Source: CAXBOO01 sp963977425
GTDB taxonomy: Bacteria > Bacteroidota > Bacteroidia > Flavobacteriales_D > Luteibaculaceae
DNA length: 64,000 bases
NCBI GenBank assembly: GCA_963977425.1
Contig: CAXBOO010000001.1
Location: forward strand, 248,001 to 312,000
Reading direction: 5' to 3'
Below, one piece after another: positions 1 to 8,095 of this stretch. A program made the translations under genes and the position numbers. The notes under the pieces were generated by a model. It did not search any database and was not told where the DNA came from. It saw only the letters and a list, made by a program, of their open reading frames with translations. How positions within the stretch are numbered: the stretch's first letter is position 1; every line of letters begins with the position of its first letter.

Positions 1-243
1 AAACCCAAGTCCTCCACCAAGAGTAACGCAATAAATAATTGGTGTAGATGCTTTTTTTCGGAGCAACAATCTGTGGCCTCCGACAATTCCAGTACTGATT
101 GTACTGATAATTAGCTCTGATTTTTTGATTTCGCCTAGTTCAAGTACGGATTTTGGCGACGAGTCGTCGATTATTTCAGTCTTTTGAGCGAAAAGATATA
201 TTGAAATACAAGAAAACAAAAAAGTATAAAAAAAGCGTACCAT
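1..243 (-). CDS. TM2-domain-like exported protein, N-terminal part only
   Basis: The reading frame opens at an ATG at 243-241 and runs off the left edge after 81 codons without a stop. Residues 1-19 form a signal peptide (basic start, hydrophobic core, cleavage after LFAQ). The later part reads GIVGGHRLLLRKK, then a hydrophobic stretch ending LTL-type GGGLGF. This resembles the TM2 domain, where a G-x-G-x-H-R-x-Y/L turn joins two membrane helices. Signal peptide plus TM2 is a common small-protein layout in Bacteroidota. The start lies only 34 bases after the sod stop, inside the loop of sod's terminator hairpin. The family call is inference because the C-terminus is missing. Confidence 0.55.
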   Translation of the reverse strand, partial: MVRFFYTFLFSCISIYLFAQKTEIIDDSSPKSVLELGEIKKSELIISTISTGIVGGHRLLLRKKASTPIIYCVTLGGGLGF

Positions 244-256
244 AAGTACGCTTTTT
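230..256 (-). terminator. Rho-independent terminator of the superoxide dismutase gene
   Basis: A perfect 11-base inverted repeat (AAAAAGCGTAC / GTACGCTTTTT) with a 5-base loop, 22 bases after the sod stop, ends in T on the minus strand. The loop TTATG contains the start codon of the next gene. Confidence 0.75.
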
Positions 257-277
257 AACTCATTCCAAATTGAAATA

Positions 278-883
278 TTATTTATTGGCCTCGAAAAGCT
301 CATTCACTTTTGTCCAATTAATGATGTTCCAAAATGCGTTGATGTAGTCAGGACGCTTGTTTTGGTACTTCAAGTAATAAGCATGTTCCCAAACATCAAG
401 ACCCAAAATAGGGAAGCCACCACAACCGATTCCGGCCATCAATGGGTTGTCTTGATTAGCAGAAGAGCAAATCTCTAGTTTTCCACCTTTGTGCACGCAT
501 AACCATGCCCAACCAGAACCAAAACGAGTAGCGGCAGCAGCATTGAATTTTTCTTGCATGCTAGCTAAAGAACCAAAACTATCGTTGATAGCAGCTTCTA
601 AACCAGCTGGAATTTCGTGTTTGTCACCACTTAAAATCGTCCAAAAAAGACGGTGATTGTAAAACCCTCCACCATTGTTACGAACCGCGTTATTGCTCAT
701 GTCTAGGTTGGTAAGGATGTCTTCAATACTTTTTCCGTCAAGATCAGTACCTTCAATTGCATCATTTAATTTAGCTGTGTATCCAGCATGATGTTTGCTA
801 TGGTGAATTTCCATAGTTAGCGCATCAAAGTGTGGTTCAAGAGCGTTGTAATCGTAATCTAATTTTGGTAATTCAAAAGCCAT
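278..883 (-). CDS. sodB: superoxide dismutase (Fe/Mn family)
   Basis: This is a cytoplasmic superoxide dismutase of about 201 residues, the usual length. The N-terminal helical domain has the metal ligand in MEIHHSKHHAGY (H27). The second ligand is in FYNHRLFW, and the C-terminal pair is in DVWEHAYY (Asp and His). The start is set at ATG 883 (MAFELPKL), where the family begins; 13 upstream codons also stay open but contain the promoter region. A good -7 box lies 21 bases upstream. NQDNP in the C-terminal domain is seen in Mn and cambialistic enzymes, so the metal is not resolved. It is divergent from the acidic lipoprotein at 997. Confidence 0.96.
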   Translation of the reverse strand: MAFELPKLDYDYNALEPHFDALTMEIHHSKHHAGYTAKLNDAIEGTDLDGKSIEDILTNLDMSNNAVRNNGGGFYNHRLFWTILSGDKHEIPAGLEAAINDSFGSLASMQEKFNAAAATRFGSGWAWLCVHKGGKLEICSSANQDNPLMAGIGCGGFPILGLDVWEHAYYLKYQNKRPDYINAFWNIINWTKVNELFEANK

Positions 884-904
884 AATTAATGTTTTTAATT
901 TTAC

Positions 905-936
905 CAAATATAAGTAGTACAATGGTTTAATCCAAA
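905..936 (-). promoter_or_regulatory. sod promoter (TTTG-N20-TATATTTG)
   Basis: On the minus strand TTTG (936-933) is followed after 20 bases by TATATTTG (912-905), matching the Bacteroidota TTTG/TAnnTTTG pattern. The ATG is 21 bases further on. Confidence 0.7.
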
Positions 937-968
937 ATATTAATGGGCTTTAATCTATTATTTATAAT

Positions 969-976
969 TACTTTTG
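969..976 (+). promoter_or_regulatory. -7 box TACTTTTG of the acidic lipoprotein
   Basis: TACTTTTG lies 20 bases before ATG 997. No clear TTTG is seen at the expected upstream distance. It is back to back with the sod promoter. Confidence 0.5.
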
Positions 977-996
977 TCCTACAAAAATCCTTGAAA

Positions 997-1230
997 ATGA
1001 AAAAATTAGCATTTTTTGCCTCAGCATTGGCATTAGTAGCAGTTACAGCTTGTAACAACGATTCTAAAACTGAAGAAGTTAAAGAAGAAGTTAAAGAAGT
1101 ATTTGAAGAAGCAACTGAAGAAATGGAAGAAGCTGCTGAAGAAGTAGAAGAATCTGTTGAAGAAGCAACTGAAGAAGTGACTGAAGAAGATCACTCAGAG
1201 CACGATCACAGCGAAGAAGAAGCTCACTAA
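997..1230 (+). CDS. small glutamate-rich lipoprotein with His-rich tail
   Basis: A 77-residue protein. It starts MKKLAFFASALALV and has a lipobox ending VTAC at about residue 19, so it should be a lipoprotein. The mature part is almost entirely repeats of E-E-V/A-x-E-E-x, probably a long helix or disordered acidic rod, and ends in a His/Asp/Glu-rich tail (DHSEHDHSEEEAH). Such tails can bind divalent metal, but no enzyme motif is present. The start at 997 is chosen over an upstream in-frame ATG at 943 because it gives a normal signal peptide and follows a -7 box. Its neighbour is sod on the other strand. Function unknown. Confidence 0.8.
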   Translation: MKKLAFFASALALVAVTACNNDSKTEEVKEEVKEVFEEATEEMEEAAEEVEESVEEATEEVTEEDHSEHDHSEEEAH

Positions 1231-1250
1231 GAGCAGAATCTATAGAATTA

Positions 1251-1279
1251 AAAAGGGGAGTTTATGCTCCCCTTTTTTT
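1251..1279 (+). terminator. terminator after the acidic lipoprotein
   Basis: AAAAGGGGAG, loop TTTATG, CTCCCCTTTT and then a T-run: a strong GC hairpin 20 bases past the stop. Because both sides are A/T-flanked it may also end the leftward S41 protease transcript. Confidence 0.85.
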
Positions 1280-1284
1280 ATGCC

Positions 1285-2862
1285 TTATTTTTTGATATTG
1301 TTCTCCATTGCTTGCAATAAGAATGGAATGTCGGGATCTATTTTTAATGAGAAATACTGAGCTTCGCTATTGCTGAAAACATATCGAGCAACAAGTATTT
1401 TCATGTAATTTCTATCGTAGTCGGAGTATTGTGCTTTCAAATCCAAGTTTACATCTGGATTGCGGGCTTTTACAAACTGTAGAAAGTCGATTAAATTGAA
1501 ATTTTGATCAAATTCTTCAATAGTACCAAATTCAAAATCTTTTGATGCAGCATACTTAAAACACGTAGCATTGATTCCGCCATAAGCGATCAAAGGAAAC
1601 AAAGGAGCAATGCTGTTAGACAACTGCTCGTCGTCGTCTTTGTATTCCGTAGTTATATCTGGTTTGATACCGCCACCGCCATATACAACACGGCCAGATT
1701 TTGTGTAAAACTCGGTACTGTCTATGGTACCATGATAATCGGCAGCATAATAACTTTCTATATCTATCATGTTGCCAATGCTGTCTTGATATACTTTTTG
1801 TATGCTTCTACCACTTGGGGTGTAGTATCTGGCCACAGTTAATCTAATTGCAGCTTTTTCTGGCAAATGGTGTTCTTCTTGTACCAAACCTTTTCCAAAA
1901 CTTCTTTGGCCTATGATGGTAGCTTTGTCGTTGTCTTGAAATGCTCCGGCCAAAATTTCACTAGCCGATGCTGAGTTTTCATTAATTAAAATGTAGTAAT
2001 TAGGCGCTTCGTACTTTTTGCTCCCTTTAGCGTAGAAGTTTTTTCTAGGGCGTGCTTTGCCTTCAGTGTATACAATTAAGTCGCCTTTCGATAATAATTT
2101 TTCGCAAATATTGATGGTGCTGTTAAGGTAGCCTCCACCATTATTTCTCAAATCAATTATCACATTTTTAATGCCTAGTTCAAGAACAGCATCCAATTGC
2201 TCAAAAAACTCATCGTCAGTAGTTTCTGCAAAGCGAAGAATTTTAATGAAACCAATGCTATCGAGCAATATATTGTAATCCATTACACTTGGTATTGGAA
2301 TACTGCCTCTGATAATAGGAAAAGATAAACTGTCTCCATTTCTATCGATCCTTACGTTTACTTTGCTGCCTTTTTCTCCTTTTAGTGTTTTAAGGATGAG
2401 AGGGTTGTTGACTTCTTCGCCGAAGAGTTTTGTGCTATCGGCAAATAGAATTTTGTCCCCACGTTTCATCCCTGCTTCGTCTGAAGGACCACCTGGAATG
2501 GTTTTTAAAACATTGATACTGTCATCTATTAACATAAACTCAACGCCAATACCAAAGAAGTGACCTTGCATAGGTTCTTGAGCTATGGCTAATTCTTCTG
2601 GACTTAAGTATGCTGTATGCGGATCTAATTCTTTCGTTATAGCTTCAATGGCTACTTCAATTAGATGCTCGCGTTGCACATCGTCTACGTACATTTTATC
2701 CACGTAGTCTATTACAGATCCTACACGGTCCTGACCAGAACTTTTTCCGAAATAAGCATTGCTGCTATTTGATGTGTACTGAATTCCTAAATAACTACCA
2801 ACCAAAAACCCAATGGGTAAAATGATTGAAAGCCACAATATCTTTTTGTTTTTATCGAACAT
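1285..2862 (-). CDS. S41 family C-terminal-processing peptidase
   Basis: A 525-residue protease anchored by one N-terminal helix (about residues 8-28), so the body faces the periplasm. A PDZ domain spans about 100-165 (GIGVEF... PGGPSDEAGMKRGD). The tail-specific protease domain follows, with the catalytic serine in NENSASASEIL (S299 by the 25-residue spacing known for Prc) and the lysine in FGKG (K324), with Q328 after it. LRNNGGG at about 239-245 is the typical oxyanion-region motif. It would cleave C-termini of envelope proteins. Its start overlaps the dCMP deaminase stop by 11 bases, so the two are probably co-transcribed. Confidence 0.93.
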   Translation of the reverse strand: MFDKNKKILWLSIILPIGFLVGSYLGIQYTSNSSNAYFGKSSGQDRVGSVIDYVDKMYVDDVQREHLIEVAIEAITKELDPHTAYLSPEELAIAQEPMQGHFFGIGVEFMLIDDSINVLKTIPGGPSDEAGMKRGDKILFADSTKLFGEEVNNPLILKTLKGEKGSKVNVRIDRNGDSLSFPIIRGSIPIPSVMDYNILLDSIGFIKILRFAETTDDEFFEQLDAVLELGIKNVIIDLRNNGGGYLNSTINICEKLLSKGDLIVYTEGKARPRKNFYAKGSKKYEAPNYYILINENSASASEILAGAFQDNDKATIIGQRSFGKGLVQEEHHLPEKAAIRLTVARYYTPSGRSIQKVYQDSIGNMIDIESYYAADYHGTIDSTEFYTKSGRVVYGGGGIKPDITTEYKDDDEQLSNSIAPLFPLIAYGGINATCFKYAASKDFEFGTIEEFDQNFNLIDFLQFVKARNPDVNLDLKAQYSDYDRNYMKILVARYVFSNSEAQYFSLKIDPDIPFLLQAMENNIKK

Positions 2863-3304
2863 CCTCTAAGTTTAATTGCTGCACTTCAATGCCAGATTCT
2901 ATTAAAAAATCGAGCCCAGTACGGTCTTTGTATTCGTTGAGGTAAACCACCTTTTTTATGCCGCACTGTACAATGAGTTTGCTGCACTCTTTGCAAGGTG
3001 ATAGTGTAATGTACAACCAAGATCCTGCCGCGTTGTTTGTGCTGTTGGCAATCTTAGTTATGGCGTTGGCCTCGGCATGAAGAACGTACCAATGCGTGTC
3101 GTTGTTTTCGTCTTCACAATTATTATCAAACCCAGTAGGTGTACCATTGTATCCATCGGATATAATCATACCGTTTTTCACCATAATGGCTCCAACTTGT
3201 TTGCGTTTGCAGTGCGAAAGTTTTGCCCATTCTAAGGCCATTCGCATATAAGCACTGTCGTAACGATGTTGTTTTTCGGATTTAGATAGCTTTTCTAAGC
3301 ACAT
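2852..3304 (-). CDS. deoxycytidylate (dCMP) deaminase
   Basis: A 150-residue cytosolic zinc deaminase converting dCMP to dUMP for thymidylate synthesis. The zinc motif is complete: HAEANAI (H76, E78) and SPCKEC (C104, C107). DGYNGTPTGFDNNC carries the nucleotide-binding region typical of dCMP deaminase rather than cytidine or guanine deaminases. No other plausible start precedes the conserved core. It is first of a two-gene unit with the S41 protease, an arrangement found in Bacteroidota. No matching -7 box was found at the usual spacing; CAAATATC near 3335 is a poor match. Confidence 0.93.
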   Translation of the reverse strand: MCLEKLSKSEKQHRYDSAYMRMALEWAKLSHCKRKQVGAIMVKNGMIISDGYNGTPTGFDNNCEDENNDTHWYVLHAEANAITKIANSTNNAAGSWLYITLSPCKECSKLIVQCGIKKVVYLNEYKDRTGLDFLIESGIEVQQLNLEDVR

Positions 3305-3432
3305 TTTTATGGATTCAACAAAGATTTGAAGTTGGCAAATATCGGATAAAAAAAAGTGGGATAAATGAAGCCTTTTTTAAAATGAATGAGCGTTAAATCA
3401 AAAAGGTTATTCTTTATTGCAAAAATAATATT

Positions 3433-3440
3433 TAGGTTTG
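3433..3440 (+). promoter_or_regulatory. -7 box TAGGTTTG before the di-heme gene
   Basis: TAGGTTTG lies 21 bases before the GTG start at 3462, the same spacing as several other genes here. No clear -33 element. Confidence 0.5.
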
Positions 3441-3461
3441 TCTAAAAATTAAATACAACAA

Positions 3462-4658
3462 GTGTCAAAATACTTTTTTTATATCTCGTTTCTACTTTTT
3501 TGTGGAATTGTATTCTCGGCATGTACTAAGTTGGGTCCTGCATCACCAGAGGAGAATACTTTGCTCGATGGCCCAGTCGAAGGGCTTAGTCCCCAAGAAC
3601 AATTGCAGTTTTTGCATGGCGATGAAGCTTTTAATGAAACTTTTACTGTAGCAAAGGGTCTAGGTCCTGTTTTTGTTGCAACGCAATGTGCTAGTTGTCA
3701 TGCTGGCGATGGTAAGGGAACTCCGTTTGTTGAATTCATCCGATTTGGTCAGTGGGATAGTACCGGAAATAAGTACTTAAATCAAGGTGGGCCGCAACTT
3801 CAGCAAAATGCTATTCCTGGTTTTCAGCCAGAAACCTTGCCTGATGGAGCTCCTTTTACCACGTTGATTGCACCTGCGGTTACTGGATTGGGGTTTGTTG
3901 ATGCCGTTTCAGATGCTGATATATTGGCCAATGCAGATCCTTTTGATAGCAACAACGATGGTATTTCTGGTCGTGCCCATTGGAATACTATACCTACCTA
4001 TGTTACACTTCGTCCCAATACCATTGTGAAAAACGGGAAGTACATTACAAGATTTGGTAAGAAAGCGGCTGCTTACGATTTACTGCATCAAACTTCTGCG
4101 GCCTACAATCAAGATATGGGAATTGCATCAGCTTATGAGGCAATAGATGCGTACAGCGGTTTGGAAATAGATCCGGAATTGAGTACTCAAACACTCAACG
4201 ATGTTGTTTTTTATCTGAAAACATTGAAAGCACCTCTTCGAAGAAATGCTGAAGACTTCACCGTGTTAAAGGGCGAAAATATTTTCAGCGCAATAGAATG
4301 TGCAAAATGTCATACGCCAAAGTTTACGACATCCGATTCTCCCATTGCTAGTTTATCAAACGTTGAATTTTATCCATACAGCGATATGTTGTTGCACGAT
4401 ATGGGGGATGCTTTGGATGATGGATATACTGAAGGGTATGCAAGCACTGCGGAATGGAGAACGCCCCTGTTATGGGGGTTAGGCCTTTCAAAAGACGCAC
4501 AAGGTGGAACCTATCATTTGATGCACGACGGAAGAGCAAAAAGCATTTCACAAGCCATTGAATTTCATGGAGGAGAAGCCCAAAATTCGAAAGAAGCCTA
4601 TTTGGCTTTGAGTTCTGAGGATAAATCCGCGCTCATCAAATTTTTAGAATCACTTTAA
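3462..4658 (+). CDS. di-heme oxidoreductase (DUF1111 family) lipoprotein
   Basis: A 398-residue exported c-type cytochrome. It starts at GTG (no ATG fits), has a hydrophobic signal and a lipobox ending VFSAC (C21). Two heme-binding motifs are visible, CASCH at 76-80 and CAKCH at 280-284, matching the two-heme layout of the family often called putative thiol oxidoreductase; the substrate is not established for most members. TPLLWGLGLS and HDGRAKS near the end are typical of the di-heme peroxidase-like fold. Its stop shares a base with the start of the Rieske gene (TAATG), so translation is likely coupled. It probably works with the Rieske protein and porin in the periplasm. Confidence 0.88.
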   Translation: MSKYFFYISFLLFCGIVFSACTKLGPASPEENTLLDGPVEGLSPQEQLQFLHGDEAFNETFTVAKGLGPVFVATQCASCHAGDGKGTPFVEFIRFGQWDSTGNKYLNQGGPQLQQNAIPGFQPETLPDGAPFTTLIAPAVTGLGFVDAVSDADILANADPFDSNNDGISGRAHWNTIPTYVTLRPNTIVKNGKYITRFGKKAAAYDLLHQTSAAYNQDMGIASAYEAIDAYSGLEIDPELSTQTLNDVVFYLKTLKAPLRRNAEDFTVLKGENIFSAIECAKCHTPKFTTSDSPIASLSNVEFYPYSDMLLHDMGDALDDGYTEGYASTAEWRTPLLWGLGLSKDAQGGTYHLMHDGRAKSISQAIEFHGGEAQNSKEAYLALSSEDKSALIKFLESL

Positions 4659-5092
4659 TGGAACGTCGAAAATTTGTAAAACAATGCTGCATTGGCAGCT
4701 TGGCAATTCCAATTGGGTCAAGCATTTTAACGTCATGTGTAGGAATGCATTATGCAACAGCTACCGAGAAGGGCAACATCATCTCGATACCGAAAAGCGA
4801 ATTTGTTATTCTAAACCCAAAAGGAAACAAACAACGAAAGTTTGTGCTGGTAAAAAGCTCACGCTTCAGTTTTCCTATTGGAATAGTACCAAACGGAAAC
4901 CATTATACCGCATCATTAATGAAATGCACACACCGTGGATGCGAATTGAATATTGGTGGAGGAATTTATTCTTGCCCTTGCCATGGCAGTGAATTTACTC
5001 TTGAAGGACAAGTATTGCAAGGTCCAGCAATTGATGCATTAACAACTTTTGAAATTGAAACTGACGATGACACTATTTACATCAAACTATAA
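4658..5092 (+). CDS. Rieske [2Fe-2S] protein, Tat/lipoprotein-type signal
   Basis: A 144-residue Rieske protein. The cluster ligands are C90 and H92 in CTHRGC and C106 and H109 in CPCHGSEF. C95 and C108 are placed to form the disulfide of high-potential Rieske proteins. The N-terminus has ERRKF (twin arginine) followed by a short hydrophobic stretch and a lipobox-like LTSC (C27), so it may be exported folded and lipid-anchored. It lacks cytochrome b partners nearby, so it is not an obvious bc1 subunit. It overlaps its upstream neighbour by one base and the porin gene by 26 bases. A role as electron carrier to or from the di-heme protein is inferred. Confidence 0.9.
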   Translation: MERRKFVKQCCIGSLAIPIGSSILTSCVGMHYATATEKGNIISIPKSEFVILNPKGNKQRKFVLVKSSRFSFPIGIVPNGNHYTASLMKCTHRGCELNIGGGIYSCPCHGSEFTLEGQVLQGPAIDALTTFEIETDDDTIYIKL

Positions 5093-6305
5093 AAGCATTG
5101 TAACGGCTTTAATCTTGTTACTGAACACTGTACTCCAAGCGCAAACTAACAGTATCAATAGAACTCTAGCAGATACAGCGAGTGACCAATTGAACATGGA
5201 TGCCGTATACAATCGCCCTTTTTTAACCTTTCAGAAAGCGCCGGTAGCACTGGGCGGATATCTTGAGGCCAACTCTATCTATTCAATTTCAGATGGGGTA
5301 AGTGAAGGACTTTCGTTCCAAGCAAGGCGATTGACCATTTTCATGTCGTCTAGCATCAACAAACGTTTGAAGTTTTTAAGCGAAATAGAATTCGAAGATG
5401 GCACGAAAGAAATAGCCATTGAATTTGCTGCCTTGGATTTGAGTTTTTCGCCTGGTTTGAATTTTCGTGGAGGCATCATCATGAACCCAATAGGGGCCTT
5501 CAATCAAAACCACGACGGCCCAAAATGGGAGTTTATAGAACGCCCAACCGTGGCGGTTAATATGTTGCCTGCTACTTGGTCTAATGCAGGGTTTGGTATC
5601 TACGGAAAAACCTATAAAGGCGACTGGATTTTAGGCTACGAGGCCTACTTGAGCAATGGTTTTGACAACAGTATAATCGATAACGAAGAAAACAAAACCT
5701 ATTTGCCGTCGGCTAAAGGTAATGTAGAGCGTTTTGAAGAAAGCAATAGCGGAACGGTTATGTTTAGCGCCAAAGCAGCGATAAAAAACAGAAAATGGGG
5801 CGAAGTAGGTTTGTCTTATATGGGAGGTTCGTACAATGCTTTTGATGTAGACGGATTGCAAATAGACACTGAACGAAAAGTGCATGTATATGCAATAGAC
5901 TTTAATACAACCATAGCTTCAACAGGGACTTATATTGTAGGAGAAATGGCTTGGATAAATGCTGAAATTCCTAAAACATATACTGAGCAATATGGTTCCA
6001 ATCAAAGAGGTGTTTTTGTGGATGTTGTTCAACCTATATTGAAAAGGAAAATATTGGATTGGGACAATGCTGTTTTGAATTTTTCGGCTCGATTTGATTA
6101 TGTGGATTGGAACGTGGGTGCTTTTAAAAGCAATGGCGCCAATATTGGAGAAGATATTTGGGCTGTTACTCCATCCATTTCATTACGACCAAGCATGCAG
6201 ACTGTTTTTAGAATCAATTATCGATACGATTGGCAACGCGATATATTAGCCAATCCCGCAGCCAAAACCGCAACTTGGTTGTTTGGTTTCAGTACGTATT
6301 TTTAA
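5067..6305 (+). CDS. outer-membrane porin, OprO/OprP (phosphate-selective porin) family
   Basis: About 412 residues. From ATG 5067 it has a signal peptide with cleavage after LQAQ, then a beta-barrel pattern of alternating strands and a C-terminal aromatic residue (FSTYF end), typical of outer-membrane proteins. ARRLTIFMSSSINKRLKF and FRGGIIMNPIGAFNQNHDGPKWEF resemble the OprO/P family; substrate cannot be told. A TTG at 5049 would add six residues and is less likely. The start lies inside the Rieske gene, so the three genes form one unit that ends at the terminator near 6333. Perhaps the porin admits the substrate of the di-heme/Rieske pair. Confidence 0.8.
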   Translation: MTLFTSNYKSIVTALILLLNTVLQAQTNSINRTLADTASDQLNMDAVYNRPFLTFQKAPVALGGYLEANSIYSISDGVSEGLSFQARRLTIFMSSSINKRLKFLSEIEFEDGTKEIAIEFAALDLSFSPGLNFRGGIIMNPIGAFNQNHDGPKWEFIERPTVAVNMLPATWSNAGFGIYGKTYKGDWILGYEAYLSNGFDNSIIDNEENKTYLPSAKGNVERFEESNSGTVMFSAKAAIKNRKWGEVGLSYMGGSYNAFDVDGLQIDTERKVHVYAIDFNTTIASTGTYIVGEMAWINAEIPKTYTEQYGSNQRGVFVDVVQPILKRKILDWDNAVLNFSARFDYVDWNVGAFKSNGANIGEDIWAVTPSISLRPSMQTVFRINYRYDWQRDILANPAAKTATWLFGFSTYF

Positions 6306-6332
6306 AATCCGATTAAATAATGTTTATCGTTC

Positions 6333-6361
6333 AAGGAGAGGTTCAATACGTCTCCTTTTTT
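6333..6361 (+). terminator. terminator after the porin gene
   Basis: AAGGAGA, 11-base loop, TCTCCTT followed by T5, 28 bases after the porin stop. It separates the cytochrome unit from the ECF sigma unit. Confidence 0.75.
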
Positions 6362-6420
6362 ATGGCTTGTAGTATTAATATTTCCGCTTGTTTGCTTGAG
6401 AAATGATAAATTGATGACCT

Positions 6421-6990
6421 ATGGAATACCAATCCAAAATCATGTCGGAAAATATAGATACTCAAACATGGGTGCATGAGTATTCCGATGGTCTATACAA
6501 TTGGGCGTTATTCAAAGTTGGTGATTCTGAATTGGCTCAGGATTTGGTGCAAGACACTTTTTTGGCTGCATTAAAGCAACTTCAAAAATTCAATGGCAAA
6601 TCCAAAGTTAAAACGTGGTTGTTCAGCATATTGAATAACAAAATAATGAATCATTTCCGTGAACAATATCGCGCCGGGCAAACATCGGTTTTGGAAGAAG
6701 CATTCAACGCAGATGGCAGTTGGAATGTGGAACACAGGCCTGAAAATTGGTCGAGCAATGCCGATAACTTAATGGACGACACTGACTTTGTGGAGCAATT
6801 GAATCGATGCAAAGATAAATTGCCAAAACATTGGAGTCTAGCACTGCACTACAAATACTTAGGCGAAGAAGAACCAAAAGTAATTTGTCAGGAATTGAAT
6901 ATTTCTACGACCAATTACTGGCAAATACTTCATAGAGCAAAATTGCAATTGAGGCAATGCTTAAAGAAAAATTGGGGGAGACATGAATAG
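6421..6990 (+). CDS. ECF-type RNA polymerase sigma factor
   Basis: A 189-residue sigma-70 family protein with only regions 2 and 4, as in extracytoplasmic-function sigmas. Region 2 is around residues 25-85 (LAQDLVQDTFLAALKQ, then KTWLFSILNNKIMNHFR). Region 4 is about 130-185, with the helix-turn-helix KVICQELNISTTNYWQIL. It overlaps the anti-sigma gene by 8 bases, the standard paired arrangement, so the anti-sigma should hold it inactive. Nearest likely targets are the redox genes downstream at 7323-11024, but no shared promoter motif was demonstrated. ATG 6421 or ATG 6442 (MSENID) could start translation. Confidence 0.93.
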   Translation: MEYQSKIMSENIDTQTWVHEYSDGLYNWALFKVGDSELAQDLVQDTFLAALKQLQKFNGKSKVKTWLFSILNNKIMNHFREQYRAGQTSVLEEAFNADGSWNVEHRPENWSSNADNLMDDTDFVEQLNRCKDKLPKHWSLALHYKYLGEEEPKVICQELNISTTNYWQILHRAKLQLRQCLKKNWGRHE

Positions 6991-7267
6991 AAAAATCATG
7001 AACAGCATCATGTTATCGTGCAAAGAAGTAACGGAATCTCTTGAACGTATAGCCATTGAAAAATTAAGTCCTGTTACCCGAATGCAAATGAACATGCATT
7101 TGAAAATGTGTTCGGCTTGCCAAAAATACAAGAAGCAAAATGACATTTTGGATCAAATATTGAAAGTGGAATTGAGTAAGCAGGAGAAAGAGGGCATGAC
7201 CAAAACCGTGAAATTATCAGATGTTAAGAAGTCTGAAATAATAGAGTTGATGAAAAACGAAAAATAA
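6983..7267 (+). CDS. zinc-finger (ZAS) anti-sigma factor, soluble
   Basis: A 94-residue protein with the anti-sigma zinc motif: C13, then H39-x3-C43-x2-C46 (HLKMCSAC). This matches the zf-HC2/ZAS domain that clamps ECF sigmas. There is no membrane segment, so unlike many anti-sigmas it should be cytoplasmic; zinc-cysteine chemistry could make it a redox sensor, which is inference. It overlaps the sigma gene by 8 bases. The rest is lysine-rich with no further domain. Confidence 0.85.
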   Translation: MNRKIMNSIMLSCKEVTESLERIAIEKLSPVTRMQMNMHLKMCSACQKYKKQNDILDQILKVELSKQEKEGMTKTVKLSDVKKSEIIELMKNEK

Positions 7268-7322
7268 TTGCCCTTCGTTTGTCAGGAATTGAATCTAAGT
7301 CCGACTATAAAAACACATTACT

Positions 7323-8093
7323 ATGAAAAAAATGAAAACGATATTATTTTCCTTATTCACTCTAACATTGTTTGTGCAATGTGTTGGACAGAAAAATTTT
7401 AAAAACACTTCTGATAATATTCCGAGTCATAAAATTTGGGACGAACTCACGAAAAAGAATGTGTCACAAGATGGGCATGTAAACTATAAAGGATTTATTC
7501 AAGACAGCTTGAAGTTAAATAAGTACTTGGACCTTATCAGTGCCAGTGCTCCCAATAAAAAAACGTGGAGTAACGATGAGCAAATGGCCTTTTGGATCAA
7601 TGCTTACAATGCTTACACCGTACAGTTAATCATTAGAAATTATCCACTAAAAAGCATCAAAGAAATTGGTGGTAGAGTACCTTTTATCAATAGCAGTTGG
7701 GATATAAAATTCATTCAATTTGGTGGCGAAACCTTGGATTTGAACAACATCGAACACGGTATTCTAAGAAAAGAATTTGAAGAGCCTCGTGTTCACTTTG
7801 CTTTAAACTGTGCCTCTGTTTCATGCCCTAAATTGCGCAACGAAGCGTATACAGCAGAAAAGCTTGAATCTCAGCTCAACGACCAAGCAAAAGCTTTCAT
7901 CAACAACCCTTCTAAAAACAACATTGGCGATGGTAAAAACATCAAAATATCGAAGTTGTTTACTTGGTTCGAGGGCGATTTCAAAAAGAAAAGCCCCAAT
8001 ATTCCAGCCTTTTTATCCCAATTCAGTAAAGTGAAAGTTTCGGAAGATGCGGATATCGACTACTTGGATTATAACTGGAACTTAAACGAGTAA
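7323..8093 (+). CDS. DUF547 domain exported protein
   Basis: A 256-residue protein with an N-terminal export signal (MKTILFSLFTLTLF; the Cys in FVQC is not a good lipobox). The DUF547 core is at about residues 80-200, with WINAYNAYTVQLI, INSSWDIKF, LNNIEHGILR and HFALNCASVSCPKL. The conserved Asn/Cys/His residues suggest a papain-like or transglutaminase-type fold, but the function of the family is not known. It lies 55 bases after the anti-sigma gene and 2 bases before the FAD oxidoreductase, so it belongs to a redox operon that may be under the ECF sigma. Confidence 0.85.
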   Translation: MKKMKTILFSLFTLTLFVQCVGQKNFKNTSDNIPSHKIWDELTKKNVSQDGHVNYKGFIQDSLKLNKYLDLISASAPNKKTWSNDEQMAFWINAYNAYTVQLIIRNYPLKSIKEIGGRVPFINSSWDIKFIQFGGETLDLNNIEHGILRKEFEEPRVHFALNCASVSCPKLRNEAYTAEKLESQLNDQAKAFINNPSKNNIGDGKNIKISKLFTWFEGDFKKKSPNIPAFLSQFSKVKVSEDADIDYLDYNWNLNE

Positions 8094-8095
8094 CT

